Assembly: GCF_018861125.1 (NCBI RefSeq)
Contig: NZ_JAHKQN010000013.1
Location: 159,160-223,159, forward strand
Length of the DNA: 64,000 nucleotides
Source: Cellulophaga baltica
Lineage (GTDB): Bacteria > Bacteroidota > Bacteroidia > Flavobacteriales > Flavobacteriaceae
Direction: 5' to 3'
Positions within the stretch are counted from its first letter, which is position 1; every line of letters begins with the position of its first letter. The translations under genes were made by a program, and so were the position numbers. The notes under the pieces are model-generated. The model worked only from the letters and a program-made list of their open reading frames with translations, was not told where the DNA came from and made no database searches. Shown piece by piece: positions 1-8,353 of the stretch.

Positions 1-1573
1 AATCATTTGAAGCCATCCATTTATTCGCTACTTGTTGTGAACCTGGGCCACTATATTGAAACATGAATAATGGATATTTTTTTGAAGCATCAAAGTCTGA
101 TGGCTTAATCATCCACATATTTAAGTCGTTACCATTTATTGCTATTGTAGAAAACTCTTTAGGACTAATGTCATAGCTTTCTAATTTCTTAGTCAAAACA
201 CTATTATTTAAAATAGTTTTTACTTTTTCACCCGTTAAGGCTTTGTGTAAAGTATATTCTGGCGGTGTAGTTGCACTAGAAAATGTGTTTATAAAATACG
301 TAAAGTTTGTACTGAAATCCGCACTATTCTGTCCTTCTTTTTTTGTTAGTAGTAGCTTATCATCGCCACCACTACTTATACTGTATATTGCTCTGTTAAT
401 TGAGCCATTTTCGGTAGATTGATAATATATTTTATCTTCATTTTGATCGTAACCATAATAGCTTGTTACTTCCCAATCACCTTTTGTAATCTGGTTCATT
501 AAATCACCATCTTCATTATATAAATAAATATGATTGTAACCGTCTTTCTCGCTCGTCCAGATAAAACTATCATTTTCTAAAAAAGTCAAGTTATCTGTAA
601 CATCAACATAAGCCTTATCTTTTTCTTCTAATAATAGAGAGACCTTATTATTTTTAGCATTGACAGCATACAGTTTTAAATTATCTTGATGCCTATTTAT
701 AGTTTGAACACTTAACATGTTTTTATTATTCATCCACTTGATGCGTGGAATATAATAAGGACTGTTTATATCGATTTTTGATATTACTTTAGATTTTACA
801 TCTAGCATATGCAAAGTAACTATGGCATTATTCTCACCAGCTTTTGGATATTTAAAAACCTCTTGTGTTTGGTATAATCCTGTACCGTACATATCCATCG
901 AAAATTCAGGAACCTCAGTTTCATCAAAACGTAAAAAAGCAATTTTACTTCCGTCAGAATTCCAGTCAAATGCACGAACAAAAGTAAACTCTTCTTCGTA
1001 AACCCAATCCGTAACCCCATTAATAATTTTGTTTTTAACACCATCTGTAGTAATCTGAGTTGTGGTGTTTTTTTCTAAATCTAATATGTAAATATTATTT
1101 TCAAAAACATAAGCAACCTTTTTGTTATCAGGTGATAAGGTTGGCTCTTGAATTTTATTTTCAGATATTTTTACAACTGATTTTGATTTCACATCATAGA
1201 CATAATAAATACCTACTGATGATCTTCTAAAAATTGCTTCACTTTCTGTTGCTAATAGAACTTTACTTTCATCAGCACTAAACTCGTATGAAGTAAAAAA
1301 TTGAATACCACTTAAATCTTTTGAGTTAACAACTGTACCAACTTTATTTAAAGTCTCATAATCATATGTATCAACACTTGTAGTTCTTGAGTTTCTGTCA
1401 AAATTTAATACTGTGTATTGTGTTCCGTTATTTAAGGACCGTAATACATCTAACCTTTCAGTATTAAATGCTCCTTCTTTCCATATTTCTTCTAAAGTGA
1501 CTTGTTTTTTCTGTGCATTTATTACAATATTTGTACTGCAAATAAATAAAAATAGAAGTACTATTTTTTTCAT
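1..1573 (-). CDS. Dipeptidyl peptidase IV (S9 family), N-terminal part, cut by window edge
   Basis: Reading the minus strand from the ATG at 1573 gives an open frame of 524 codons that runs off the left edge, so the C-terminus is missing. It begins with a signal peptide (MKKIVLLFLFICSTNIVINA), so the product is periplasmic or outer-membrane associated. The body reads like the eight-bladed DPP IV propeller: repeated beta-strand pairs, FRRSSVGIYYVYD, a DWVYEEEF motif (the Glu pair that binds the substrate N-terminus in DPP IV) and a hydrolase-domain onset near YPLFMFQYSGPGSQ. The catalytic Ser/Asp/His lie outside the window. Family knowledge: removes Xaa-Pro dipeptides from peptide N-termini. 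No clear promoter match upstream; a near match (TAAACTTG) lies within the 5' region. Confidence 0.9.
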   Translation of the reverse strand, partial: MKKIVLLFLFICSTNIVINAQKKQVTLEEIWKEGAFNTERLDVLRSLNNGTQYTVLNFDRNSRTTSVDTYDYETLNKVGTVVNSKDLSGIQFFTSYEFSADESKVLLATESEAIFRRSSVGIYYVYDVKSKSVVKISENKIQEPTLSPDNKKVAYVFENNIYILDLEKNTTTQITTDGVKNKIINGVTDWVYEEEFTFVRAFDWNSDGSKIAFLRFDETEVPEFSMDMYGTGLYQTQEVFKYPKAGENNAIVTLHMLDVKSKVISKIDINSPYYIPRIKWMNNKNMLSVQTINRHQDNLKLYAVNAKNNKVSLLLEEKDKAYVDVTDNLTFLENDSFIWTSEKDGYNHIYLYNEDGDLMNQITKGDWEVTSYYGYDQNEDKIYYQSTENGSINRAIYSISSGGDDKLLLTKKEGQNSADFSTNFTYFINTFSSATTPPEYTLHKALTGEKVKTILNNSVLTKKLESYDISPKEFSTIAINGNDLNMWMIKPSDFDASKKYPLFMFQYSGPGSQQVANKWMASND

Positions 1574-1710
1574 GAAATGTTTCCGTTTTGTTTGGTAGCC
1601 CAAGTTTAATAATAATTTCACATAAAAATAAACATTTAACAATAAATATAACAAACACGAGGCTTTACTTATGACTAAAGTTTCTCATCAAATAAATATT
1701 TGGTAATTAC

Positions 1711-1718
1711 TATCTTTG
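1711..1718 (+). promoter_or_regulatory. Bacteroidetes -7 box (TATCTTTG) for the HMG-CoA reductase operon
   Basis: TATCTTTG matches the Bacteroidetes sigma-70 -7 consensus TAnnTTTG exactly. No convincing TTG at the -33 position was seen. Its position implies transcription starts around 1724, which places the TTG at 1716 inside the promoter and argues for translation from the ATG at 1740. Confidence 0.65.
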
Positions 1719-1739
1719 AACTCAGAAACCAGACAATTT

Positions 1740-3050
1740 ATGATTACTCCTATAGAAGGATTTTCCAAACTTACTAAAAATCAAAAAATAGCTTGGATAG
1801 CGGAAAACTACACTCAAAATAGTGATGAAGCCATTAAAATTTTAAAGCGCTATTGGAATGCCGACTCTGATTTACAAAAATTACATGATGAGTTTATTGA
1901 AAACACTGTAAGTAACTACTATTTACCTCTAGGTATTGCTCCTAATTTTTTAATAAATGACAAGCTTTACGCCATTCCTATGGCTATTGAAGAAAGTTCC
2001 GTAGTAGCCGCAGCAAGTAAAGCCGCAAAATTTTGGCTTAAAAGAGGTGGATTTAAAACTTCAATTATTGGTACTGAAAAAGTAGGACAAGTACATTTTA
2101 TGTACACTGGAGACTTTACCAAGTTAAATGAGTTTTTTACGGGCCTTGAATCTGTTTTAAAAAATGATGCAAGCGACATTACCAAAAACATGAAAAAAAG
2201 AGGTGGTGGCATAACCGCTATAACCTTAAAAGATAAAACCGAAGACTTAAAAGATTACTACCAGTTACATTGCACTTTTGAAACTTTAGATGCAATGGGT
2301 GCGAATTTTATAAATACTTGCTTAGAGCAGTTTGCTCAAACTCTTAAAAGAGAGTTTACAAACAGTTTACTTTTTTCAAATTCATATGAAGAATTAGAAA
2401 TTGTGATGAGCATTTTAAGTAATTATGTACCAAATTGTATTGTAAAAGCTGAAGTTTCTTGTCCTGTAGAAGAACTTAATGACGATAAGAATATTTCTCC
2501 AGAAGATTTTGCTCAGAAAATGATTAGGGCCATTGCTATCGCTAAAGCGGAACCTTACCGAGCTGTAACACATAACAAAGGTATAATGAACGGTATTGAT
2601 GCTGTGGTTTTAGCTACTGGTAACGACTTTAGAGCTATAGAGGCTGGTGTTCATGCCTATGCTGCCAAAGATGGACAATATAGTAGTTTAACACATGCAA
2701 CTGTAGAAAACAATATTTTTAAATTCTGGATTGAAATTCCTCTTGCTTTGGGAACTGTTGGTGGTTTAACTTCATTACATCCTTTAGTAAAATTAGCCTT
2801 AGAAATACTTCAAAAACCTTCAGCTAAAGAATTAATGCAAATAGTTGCCGTTGCCGGTTTAGCTCAGAATTTTGGTGCTGTGCGTTCTTTAGTTACCACT
2901 GGAATACAAAAAGGACATATGAAAATGCACCTGATGAATATTTTAAATCAACTAGGAGCTAGTGAAGAACAAAAAGTAACATTGGTTGAGCATTTTAAAA
3001 CAAATACTATTACACATAGCGCTGTTATCGAAGCCTATAACAAACTTTAA
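1740..3050 (+). CDS. Hydroxymethylglutaryl-CoA reductase (class II-like)
   Basis: Interconverts HMG-CoA and mevalonate, the committing step of the mevalonate route to isoprenoids. Visible family motifs: IPMAIEESSVVAAAS (catalytic Glu), AVTHNKGIMNGIDAVVLATGND (split: Lys in THNKG and Asp in NGIDAV), and GHMKMH near the C-terminus (catalytic His). Length about 436 residues fits the bacterial class II enzyme, often named degradative although in Bacteroidota it serves biosynthesis. The frame is open back to a TTG at 1716, but that codon lies in the TATCTTTG promoter box, so I use the ATG at 1740. The next gene begins 5 bases after the stop and is a GHMP kinase of the same pathway. Cytosolic. Confidence 0.93.
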   Translation: MITPIEGFSKLTKNQKIAWIAENYTQNSDEAIKILKRYWNADSDLQKLHDEFIENTVSNYYLPLGIAPNFLINDKLYAIPMAIEESSVVAAASKAAKFWLKRGGFKTSIIGTEKVGQVHFMYTGDFTKLNEFFTGLESVLKNDASDITKNMKKRGGGITAITLKDKTEDLKDYYQLHCTFETLDAMGANFINTCLEQFAQTLKREFTNSLLFSNSYEELEIVMSILSNYVPNCIVKAEVSCPVEELNDDKNISPEDFAQKMIRAIAIAKAEPYRAVTHNKGIMNGIDAVVLATGNDFRAIEAGVHAYAAKDGQYSSLTHATVENNIFKFWIEIPLALGTVGGLTSLHPLVKLALEILQKPSAKELMQIVAVAGLAQNFGAVRSLVTTGIQKGHMKMHLMNILNQLGASEEQKVTLVEHFKTNTITHSAVIEAYNKL

Positions 3051-3055
3051 AAGTA

Positions 3056-3964
3056 ATGACTAACAACTTTTATAGTAACGGCAAATTATTAATTACTGGA
3101 GAATATGGGGTTCTTGATGGAGCTCTTAGTCTTGCTATACCTAGTAAATACGGACAAGCATTACATATTAGCTCAAACGAAAGTGATAATTTAACATGGA
3201 AAAGTTATACCAACAAGAATGAGGTTTGGTTTGAAGGAGTTTTTGAATTAGAGACTTTACAAGAATTAAGTTCATCGGACAATGATACAGCTACAGCATT
3301 ATCAAAAATGCTTAATGAAGCTCGAGCATTAAATCCTAAATTTTTATCTGACTACAAAGGGATAAATGCAACAACAACTCTAGATTTTCCTAGAGATTGG
3401 GGACTGGGCTCTTCTTCTACTTTATTAAATAATATTGCAGAATGGGCAAATGTAAATCCATACACTTTACTCTGGAATTCTTTTTCTGGAAGTGGCTATG
3501 ATATTGCATGTGCAAAACACGATACACCCATTATTTATTCAGTAAAAAATAAAAAACCGAAAGTTCAAGAGGTAGTTTTTAATCCAACTTTTAAAGAAGC
3601 TATCTATTTTATTCATTTGAATAAAAAACAAAATAGTCGTGAAGGTATTGCTACATATAGAAAGGCTGATTTTGATAAAAATCAGTTCACAAGTGAATTA
3701 TCAGAGTTAACGCAACAATTTATAGCTTGTAAAGATGTTGAAACTTTTAAAAATCTAATTATTAATCACGAAGCTTTAGTAGCATCAATAACTAAACAAA
3801 CACCTGTAAAAGAACTTTTATTTTCTGATTATGATGGTGCCGTAAAAAGTTTAGGCGCATGGGGTGGCGATTTTATAATGGCAGTTGGCAATACGAACAC
3901 ACCAGATTACTTTAGAAATAAGGGATATAACACTATTTTAAGTTATAATGATATGTTGCTTTAA
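3056..3964 (+). CDS. GYDIA-family GHMP kinase, probable mevalonate-pathway kinase
   Basis: A 302-residue GHMP-fold small-molecule kinase. Motif 1 is GKLLITGEYGVLDG (residues 9-22), the phosphate-binding motif 2 is PRDWGLGSSST (112-122), and the GYDIA signature that names the family is at 147-151. A C-terminal AWGGDFIMAVG fits GHMP motif 3. It is translationally close to HMG-CoA reductase (5-base gap), so its substrate is likely mevalonate or phosphomevalonate. A separate mevalonate kinase and diphosphomevalonate decarboxylase lie at 44.2-46.3 kb, leaving phosphomevalonate kinase as the unassigned step; this protein is the natural candidate, by inference. It is last in its operon, with a strong hairpin terminator 19 bases after the stop. 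Confidence 0.85.
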   Translation: MTNNFYSNGKLLITGEYGVLDGALSLAIPSKYGQALHISSNESDNLTWKSYTNKNEVWFEGVFELETLQELSSSDNDTATALSKMLNEARALNPKFLSDYKGINATTTLDFPRDWGLGSSSTLLNNIAEWANVNPYTLLWNSFSGSGYDIACAKHDTPIIYSVKNKKPKVQEVVFNPTFKEAIYFIHLNKKQNSREGIATYRKADFDKNQFTSELSELTQQFIACKDVETFKNLIINHEALVASITKQTPVKELLFSDYDGAVKSLGAWGGDFIMAVGNTNTPDYFRNKGYNTILSYNDMLL

Positions 3965-3982
3965 ACAAAAAACTAAAGCATA

Positions 3983-4020
3983 AAAAAAAGCCTCTTTTTT
4001 ATCAAAAAGAGGCTTTTTTT
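3983..4020. terminator. Bidirectional intrinsic terminator between GHMP kinase and ppiD-like gene
   Basis: Perfect 17-bp inverted repeat (arms 3983-3999 and 4004-4020, loop TATC) with core GCCTC/GAGGC, flanked by A and T tracts on both sides. It separates two convergent genes and can end transcription in both directions. Confidence 0.92.
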
Positions 4021-4042
4021 ATAAAGTATATTGTCCTATTTA

Positions 4043-6163
4043 TTAGTAGAACATTGATCTATTATCTTCAATTTCAGAACCTTCTTTTAAAGCTTGGTAT
4101 ACTGAAGAACTTACTCTGTTTGCTTTAGACTTCTTTAAAGTATTTGCAAAAGTACTATAATTGTCAAGTTTAGTAGCATCAGTTTTCTTAGTAACACTAA
4201 CCATAAAAACACCTGTTTCACCTTCAATAAGACCTGAATTTTTACCTTCACCTAAAGCATAAGCTGTAGCAACAACTGCAAGTTCTCTACCTGCACCAGG
4301 AATTGTTGGTGATTTAACTGTCAATGCACTAGCAGTTGCTTCACGAGAATTATTGCTTGTTGCAAAAGCATCCATTGATTTACCTTTATTTGCACTAATA
4401 ATTTGTGCTGCTTTTTTCTTTTTACGTAAAATTGGTAACACTTGTGCAGAAGCATCTTCAGCACTCATTAAGCCTTTTTCGTAAGCTGCAGTCAATTGAA
4501 CTACCGCGTAACCATCATTTAAATCAAAACGCTTGATATCACCTATTTCAGATTCAGAATTAAATGCCCATTGTACGATTGCACGTTGCGCTCCTAAACC
4601 TGGTAGATTTTCATCCATTGCTTTTACCTTATTAACAGGTCTAACTACATAGTTACTAGTTTTAGCAATATCAGTATATGATGATTTACCGTCAAGTGTT
4701 TCCATTTCAAATTTAGTAGCATCTTGGAACAACATATCAATTGTTTCTTCAGAAGCTTCAATTTCTCTAACTAAGTTTGCGACTTGATAAATATCTTGCT
4801 TCTCTATAATTTTCACAATATGAAAACCAAAATCAGTCTCAACCATTCCTACAGTACCAACTTTATTACCAAAAGCGAAGTCGTTAAATTTAGGAACCAT
4901 AGTTCCTTCTTGGAAAAAACCTAAATCTCCACCTCTTGGTGCAGAAGGTCCATCAGAATTTTCTCTTGCTAAATCAGCAAATACTGCATCTGACTTTTTA
5001 GCGTCAGCTAAAACCTCTTTTGCTTTTTCTTCAGCTTCTTCTTTTGTTCTTGTAATATCAGCACTTGCACTTTGAGCACCTGCGTAAGAAACAAGAATAT
5101 GACTAGCTTTTACATTACCTCCAGATTTTTTACCTGTAAGTTTAGACACTTTGTAAAAATTACCATCACGGTATGGACCGTAAATACCACCAATATTTAA
5201 AGAAGTAATTGTATCTGCAAATTTTGCAGGTAAAGCACTTTTTGGTTTATAGATAGTATCAAACTTAACATCTGAATTTAGATCTAAAAATGCAATATTA
5301 TCACTTGTATTAGCAAAACCTTTAATTATATCTGTTTTGTTTGTTGTAGCATTAAACTCTTCTTTGTCATTTAATAAAGCAACAACACTTTCTTTTACAG
5401 AATTCTCATCATTTAAAGAAGGTTTTTCTTCGAAATAAACAAATTGAATATCTCTACTATCTTCTTGCTCAAATTCATCTTGATGTTGTTTAACATAATC
5501 AGAAATCTCACTTTTACTTACTGATACAGTACTATCAGGAATAGAAGTATAAGGTACTCTTACGTATTTAATATCAATTTTATCATTAGCTAACTTATAA
5601 TCTAGCTCACCCTCTTTTAACGTTGTACTAATACCAGATTTTATCAGGTTATTATAAATTTGCTCTTTAGCTGCAAAAATAATAGTTTTTTCAGTCTGTA
5701 ACCACTGTTGGTAACCTGCTGGGTTGTTATCTCTTAAATCGGCAACAAACTCGATAAATTTATTTTCATCAAAAACACCATTTTCATTTAAGAATTGTGG
5801 CAACTGAGAATAGCTAGGATTCGTTCTTAAAAAATCAACTATTTGGTCTTGCTCAACAGAAATGCCTAATTTATCAAATTGTTCTTCTAGAATTGAATTT
5901 CTAACTTCTTGCTCGTAAACATTATTTACAATTTGCATAGCAGAAGCATTTGCGCCATATTGTTGTGTAGCAGCATCTACCTTACCTCTAAATCCGTCAA
6001 TAGAAATTTCTTTACCATTAACTTCAGCAACAGCTGAACCTACTTTAGCTCCAGAAAATGCATTTGCACTAAATATACCAGATATTACGAATGCAAATAG
6101 CGCCAAACCAATAATTAAAATCAATATGGTTGTTTTCTTTCTAATTTTATCTAAAATTGCCAT
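4043..6163 (-). CDS. PpiD/SurA-like peptidyl-prolyl isomerase, membrane-anchored
   Basis: Periplasmic folding factor of 706 residues. An N-terminal transmembrane anchor (about residues 11-33, KTTILILIIGLALFAFVISG) is followed by a SurA-type chaperone N-domain, a parvulin domain beginning at KASHILVSYAG and containing RGGDLGFF and the TDFGFHIVKI end motif (about 345-455), then a long C-terminal chaperone-like region. Architecture matches bacterial PpiD more than soluble SurA. It is the last gene of the minus-strand envelope operon, 91 bases after the CNNM-type gene. Probably assists outer-membrane protein and lipoprotein folding. The start ATG is the only one that keeps the membrane anchor. 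Confidence 0.9.
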   Translation of the reverse strand: MAILDKIRKKTTILILIIGLALFAFVISGIFSANAFSGAKVGSAVAEVNGKEISIDGFRGKVDAATQQYGANASAMQIVNNVYEQEVRNSILEEQFDKLGISVEQDQIVDFLRTNPSYSQLPQFLNENGVFDENKFIEFVADLRDNNPAGYQQWLQTEKTIIFAAKEQIYNNLIKSGISTTLKEGELDYKLANDKIDIKYVRVPYTSIPDSTVSVSKSEISDYVKQHQDEFEQEDSRDIQFVYFEEKPSLNDENSVKESVVALLNDKEEFNATTNKTDIIKGFANTSDNIAFLDLNSDVKFDTIYKPKSALPAKFADTITSLNIGGIYGPYRDGNFYKVSKLTGKKSGGNVKASHILVSYAGAQSASADITRTKEEAEEKAKEVLADAKKSDAVFADLARENSDGPSAPRGGDLGFFQEGTMVPKFNDFAFGNKVGTVGMVETDFGFHIVKIIEKQDIYQVANLVREIEASEETIDMLFQDATKFEMETLDGKSSYTDIAKTSNYVVRPVNKVKAMDENLPGLGAQRAIVQWAFNSESEIGDIKRFDLNDGYAVVQLTAAYEKGLMSAEDASAQVLPILRKKKKAAQIISANKGKSMDAFATSNNSREATASALTVKSPTIPGAGRELAVVATAYALGEGKNSGLIEGETGVFMVSVTKKTDATKLDNYSTFANTLKKSKANRVSSSVYQALKEGSEIEDNRSMFY

Positions 6164-6254
6164 TATTTTTTTACTATTTTATATCAGGCGACGAAAATAC
6201 CATTTTTCTTTTAAATACTAAAAAGAAAAAATATAATAATTCGGTTGCCAAAAG

Positions 6255-7544
6255 TTACTCTTTTTCAAGTACTTCAAGGGATACCAAATCAATTTTGGTG
6301 TTTGAAACCTCAATAATTGTAAATAAGAAGTTTTGAATTTGTATTTGAGAATTCTGCTCAGGAATTTCAGTAGTTTCATGAACAATTAAACCTCCTAAAG
6401 TTCCGTATTCATCACTTTCTGGTAGCTCTAATTTGTAATTCTCATTTAAATGATCAACTTCAAGTCGTGCAGAAAACTTATATATCTTTTCACTTATTTG
6501 TTCCTCAATTAAGTCAGTAGTATCATGCTCATCTTCAATTTCACCAACCAACTCTTCAACAATATCTTCAACAGTCATAATACCAGAAGTACCACCGTAC
6601 TCATCTAAAACAACAGCAATACTTTTTCTTTTTTTTGTAAGACTCCCTAAGATATCATTTATAAGCATTGTTTCTGGCACAAACTCTACTGGCATTAAAA
6701 TACTGTTGATGGTTTTGGGTTTTTTAAATAGTTCATAAGAATGCACATACCCAATTATATCATCAATAGTTTCTTTGTAAATCAAAATTTTAGAATAACC
6801 TGTTTCTGAAAACCTTTTGGTTAAATTCTTAGGATTTTCTTGAATTTCTACAGCTTCAATTTCTGTTCTTGGCACCATTACATCACGCGCTTTTACTGCA
6901 GAAAATTCTAAAGCATTCTGAAAAATTTGAATTTCAGAATCTATTTCATCTTCTTCTTCAACAGTTTCCATTTGCTCTGTAATGTAATCACCTAACTCTA
7001 TTTTACTGAAGGCCAATTGCACTTCATCACCATCAGTTTTAAAAAAAACTTTAAGAATTACATCAGATATTTTTATTACAAATTCCGATATAAACGAGAA
7101 TAAAATATAGAATATATACGCAGGAAATGCTAATACTTTTAAAAGTACATTGGAGTATATTTGAAACAATACTTTAGGTAAAAATTCCGCTGTAAGCAAA
7201 ATTACTAACGTAGATATAACTGTCTGACTTAACAGGTTAAAGTCAACCAAAAGATACTTTACAATTTGATTCTCTGAAAATTGAAAAGCAGAAAACCAAT
7301 CCATTAATAAATCACCCATGTATAAACCATACACAACTAAGGCGATATTATTGCCAATTAACATTGTGGCAATAAATTTAGAGGGTTTTTTTGTTAGCCT
7401 AGTTAGTATTTTAGCTAAAAAACCATCTTGTTTTTTTTCAATTTCTATATGAATTTTATTCGCAGATATAAATGCTATTTCCATTCCTGAAAAAAAAGCA
7501 GATAATAACAAACTACAAACAATGATTACTATAGAAGTTCCCAA
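6255..7544 (-). CDS. CNNM/CorC-type hemolysin-family membrane protein (DUF21-CBS-CorC_HlyC)
   Basis: A 429-residue inner-membrane protein. N-terminal DUF21/CNNM domain with four hydrophobic segments (about 1-180, including ATMLIGNNIALVVYG), then a CBS pair starting around VMVPRTEIEAVE (about 220-340), then a CorC_HlyC domain at the C-terminus. The motif AVVLDEYGGTSGIMTVEDIV is typical. Relatives bind or export divalent metals such as Mg2+ or Co2+; 'hemolysin' is a historical label. GldE of flavobacterial gliding belongs to this broad family, but no gliding genes flank this copy, so I do not assign it. It starts one base after the small gene upstream, inside the lptC operon. Confidence 0.88.
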   Translation of the reverse strand: MGTSIVIIVCSLLLSAFFSGMEIAFISANKIHIEIEKKQDGFLAKILTRLTKKPSKFIATMLIGNNIALVVYGLYMGDLLMDWFSAFQFSENQIVKYLLVDFNLLSQTVISTLVILLTAEFLPKVLFQIYSNVLLKVLAFPAYIFYILFSFISEFVIKISDVILKVFFKTDGDEVQLAFSKIELGDYITEQMETVEEEDEIDSEIQIFQNALEFSAVKARDVMVPRTEIEAVEIQENPKNLTKRFSETGYSKILIYKETIDDIIGYVHSYELFKKPKTINSILMPVEFVPETMLINDILGSLTKKRKSIAVVLDEYGGTSGIMTVEDIVEELVGEIEDEHDTTDLIEEQISEKIYKFSARLEVDHLNENYKLELPESDEYGTLGGLIVHETTEIPEQNSQIQIQNFLFTIIEVSNTKIDLVSLEVLEKE

Positions 7545-7748
7545 TTAATCTTTATTATTTTGTTGACGTTTTTCAAATTTTCGTCTGTATGTTCTTCTAA
7601 ATGCATACATAGCCAATGACATCACAGTAAAACCCATAAAGAGATAAGCCATTTGACGGTTAATATTCCAATCTACAAAAACGCGATAGATTGCAATTAC
7701 AGCTACTATTAAATATAAATATTCGGTATACTTTAATATCTTAGTCAT
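7545..7748 (-). CDS. Small hypothetical membrane protein, 67 residues
   Basis: Two short hydrophobic segments (about residues 8-24 and 33-49) and a strongly basic C-terminus (AFRRTYRRKFEKRQ), suggesting a two-pass inner-membrane protein with its tail in the cytoplasm. Its first eight bases overlap the end of lptC and its stop abuts the start of the CNNM gene, so it is translationally coupled on both sides, which supports it being real. Function unknown; the context suggests envelope or LPS-export related work. Confidence 0.75.
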   Translation of the reverse strand: MTKILKYTEYLYLIVAVIAIYRVFVDWNINRQMAYLFMGFTVMSLAMYAFRRTYRRKFEKRQQNNKD

Positions 7749-8352
7749 CTAATTTATCATTAATTATTTTATAACCATCTCCTGTTTTATGAGCATTTAA
7801 TATGGTAAAATCTCTATTAAAGTCCATTCCCTTACCATAAATTAAAGTCCCATCAATATCATCAGAAAATTTAAATTTTTCTTGGGTAAATATCCACTGC
7901 GTTGCCTGATCATAATACAATTGGGTAGTTTCCAAAGTTTTACCGTCTTGCATTTCTATAACCACATTGCCCTGCAAATCTATAAGATTTGTGCCAGAAT
8001 ATATAATGCCATAATCTGCCAAAATTATGCTTTTATTTCCTTCTTTATCAAAAAATTCAACTTTTAATCCTTTTGGAAAAGTTCTATATGGAAATTCCAG
8101 GTTTTCATAATCTTCACTAACCGCACCAGTTAAAATAGCAATTTTTTTTGAATCGCCAGTTGAAGTACTCCGTAATGGATCAAGTGTTTCAGTATACACC
8201 AATTTATAATCTTCGGCAATACCTTGTGGGTATAAATTTTTCTTCGCATCAGCACCTACTCGTTTGTAATCGCTAGAACAAGCAAAAAAAAGCATCGTCA
8301 TAGTACATACTACGACAATGCTTTTTATGTTATATAAAGATTTTTTAGTCAT
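7741..8352 (-). CDS. lptC: LPS export ABC transporter periplasmic protein LptC
   Basis: 203 residues. The N-terminus carries a lipoprotein signal with lipobox LFFAC (Cys25); Bacteroidota LptC proteins are often lipoproteins. The body has the LptC/OstA beta-jellyroll pattern: EFFDKEGNKSIILADYGIIYSGTN (split), a following VVIEMQDGKTLETTQLYYDQ strand repeat and an IYGKGMDFN segment. LptC carries lipopolysaccharide from the LptB2FG extractor to the LptA bridge. The gene follows the TPR gene by one base and overlaps the small membrane gene downstream, so it lies mid-operon. Recognition rests on sequence pattern and context. Confidence 0.85.
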   Translation of the reverse strand: MTKKSLYNIKSIVVVCTMTMLFFACSSDYKRVGADAKKNLYPQGIAEDYKLVYTETLDPLRSTSTGDSKKIAILTGAVSEDYENLEFPYRTFPKGLKVEFFDKEGNKSIILADYGIIYSGTNLIDLQGNVVIEMQDGKTLETTQLYYDQATQWIFTQEKFKFSDDIDGTLIYGKGMDFNRDFTILNAHKTGDGYKIINDKLDD

Positions 8353-8353
8353 C

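Noticed and set aside
1716-1739. TTG start of HMG-CoA reductase giving eight extra residues
   Set aside because: The TTG is part of the TATCTTTG promoter box, so it would not be in the transcript; ATG at 1740 fits better.
6255-7544. Assignment of the CNNM-type gene as gliding protein GldE
   Set aside because: Sequence fits the general hemolysin family and no other gld genes are adjacent.
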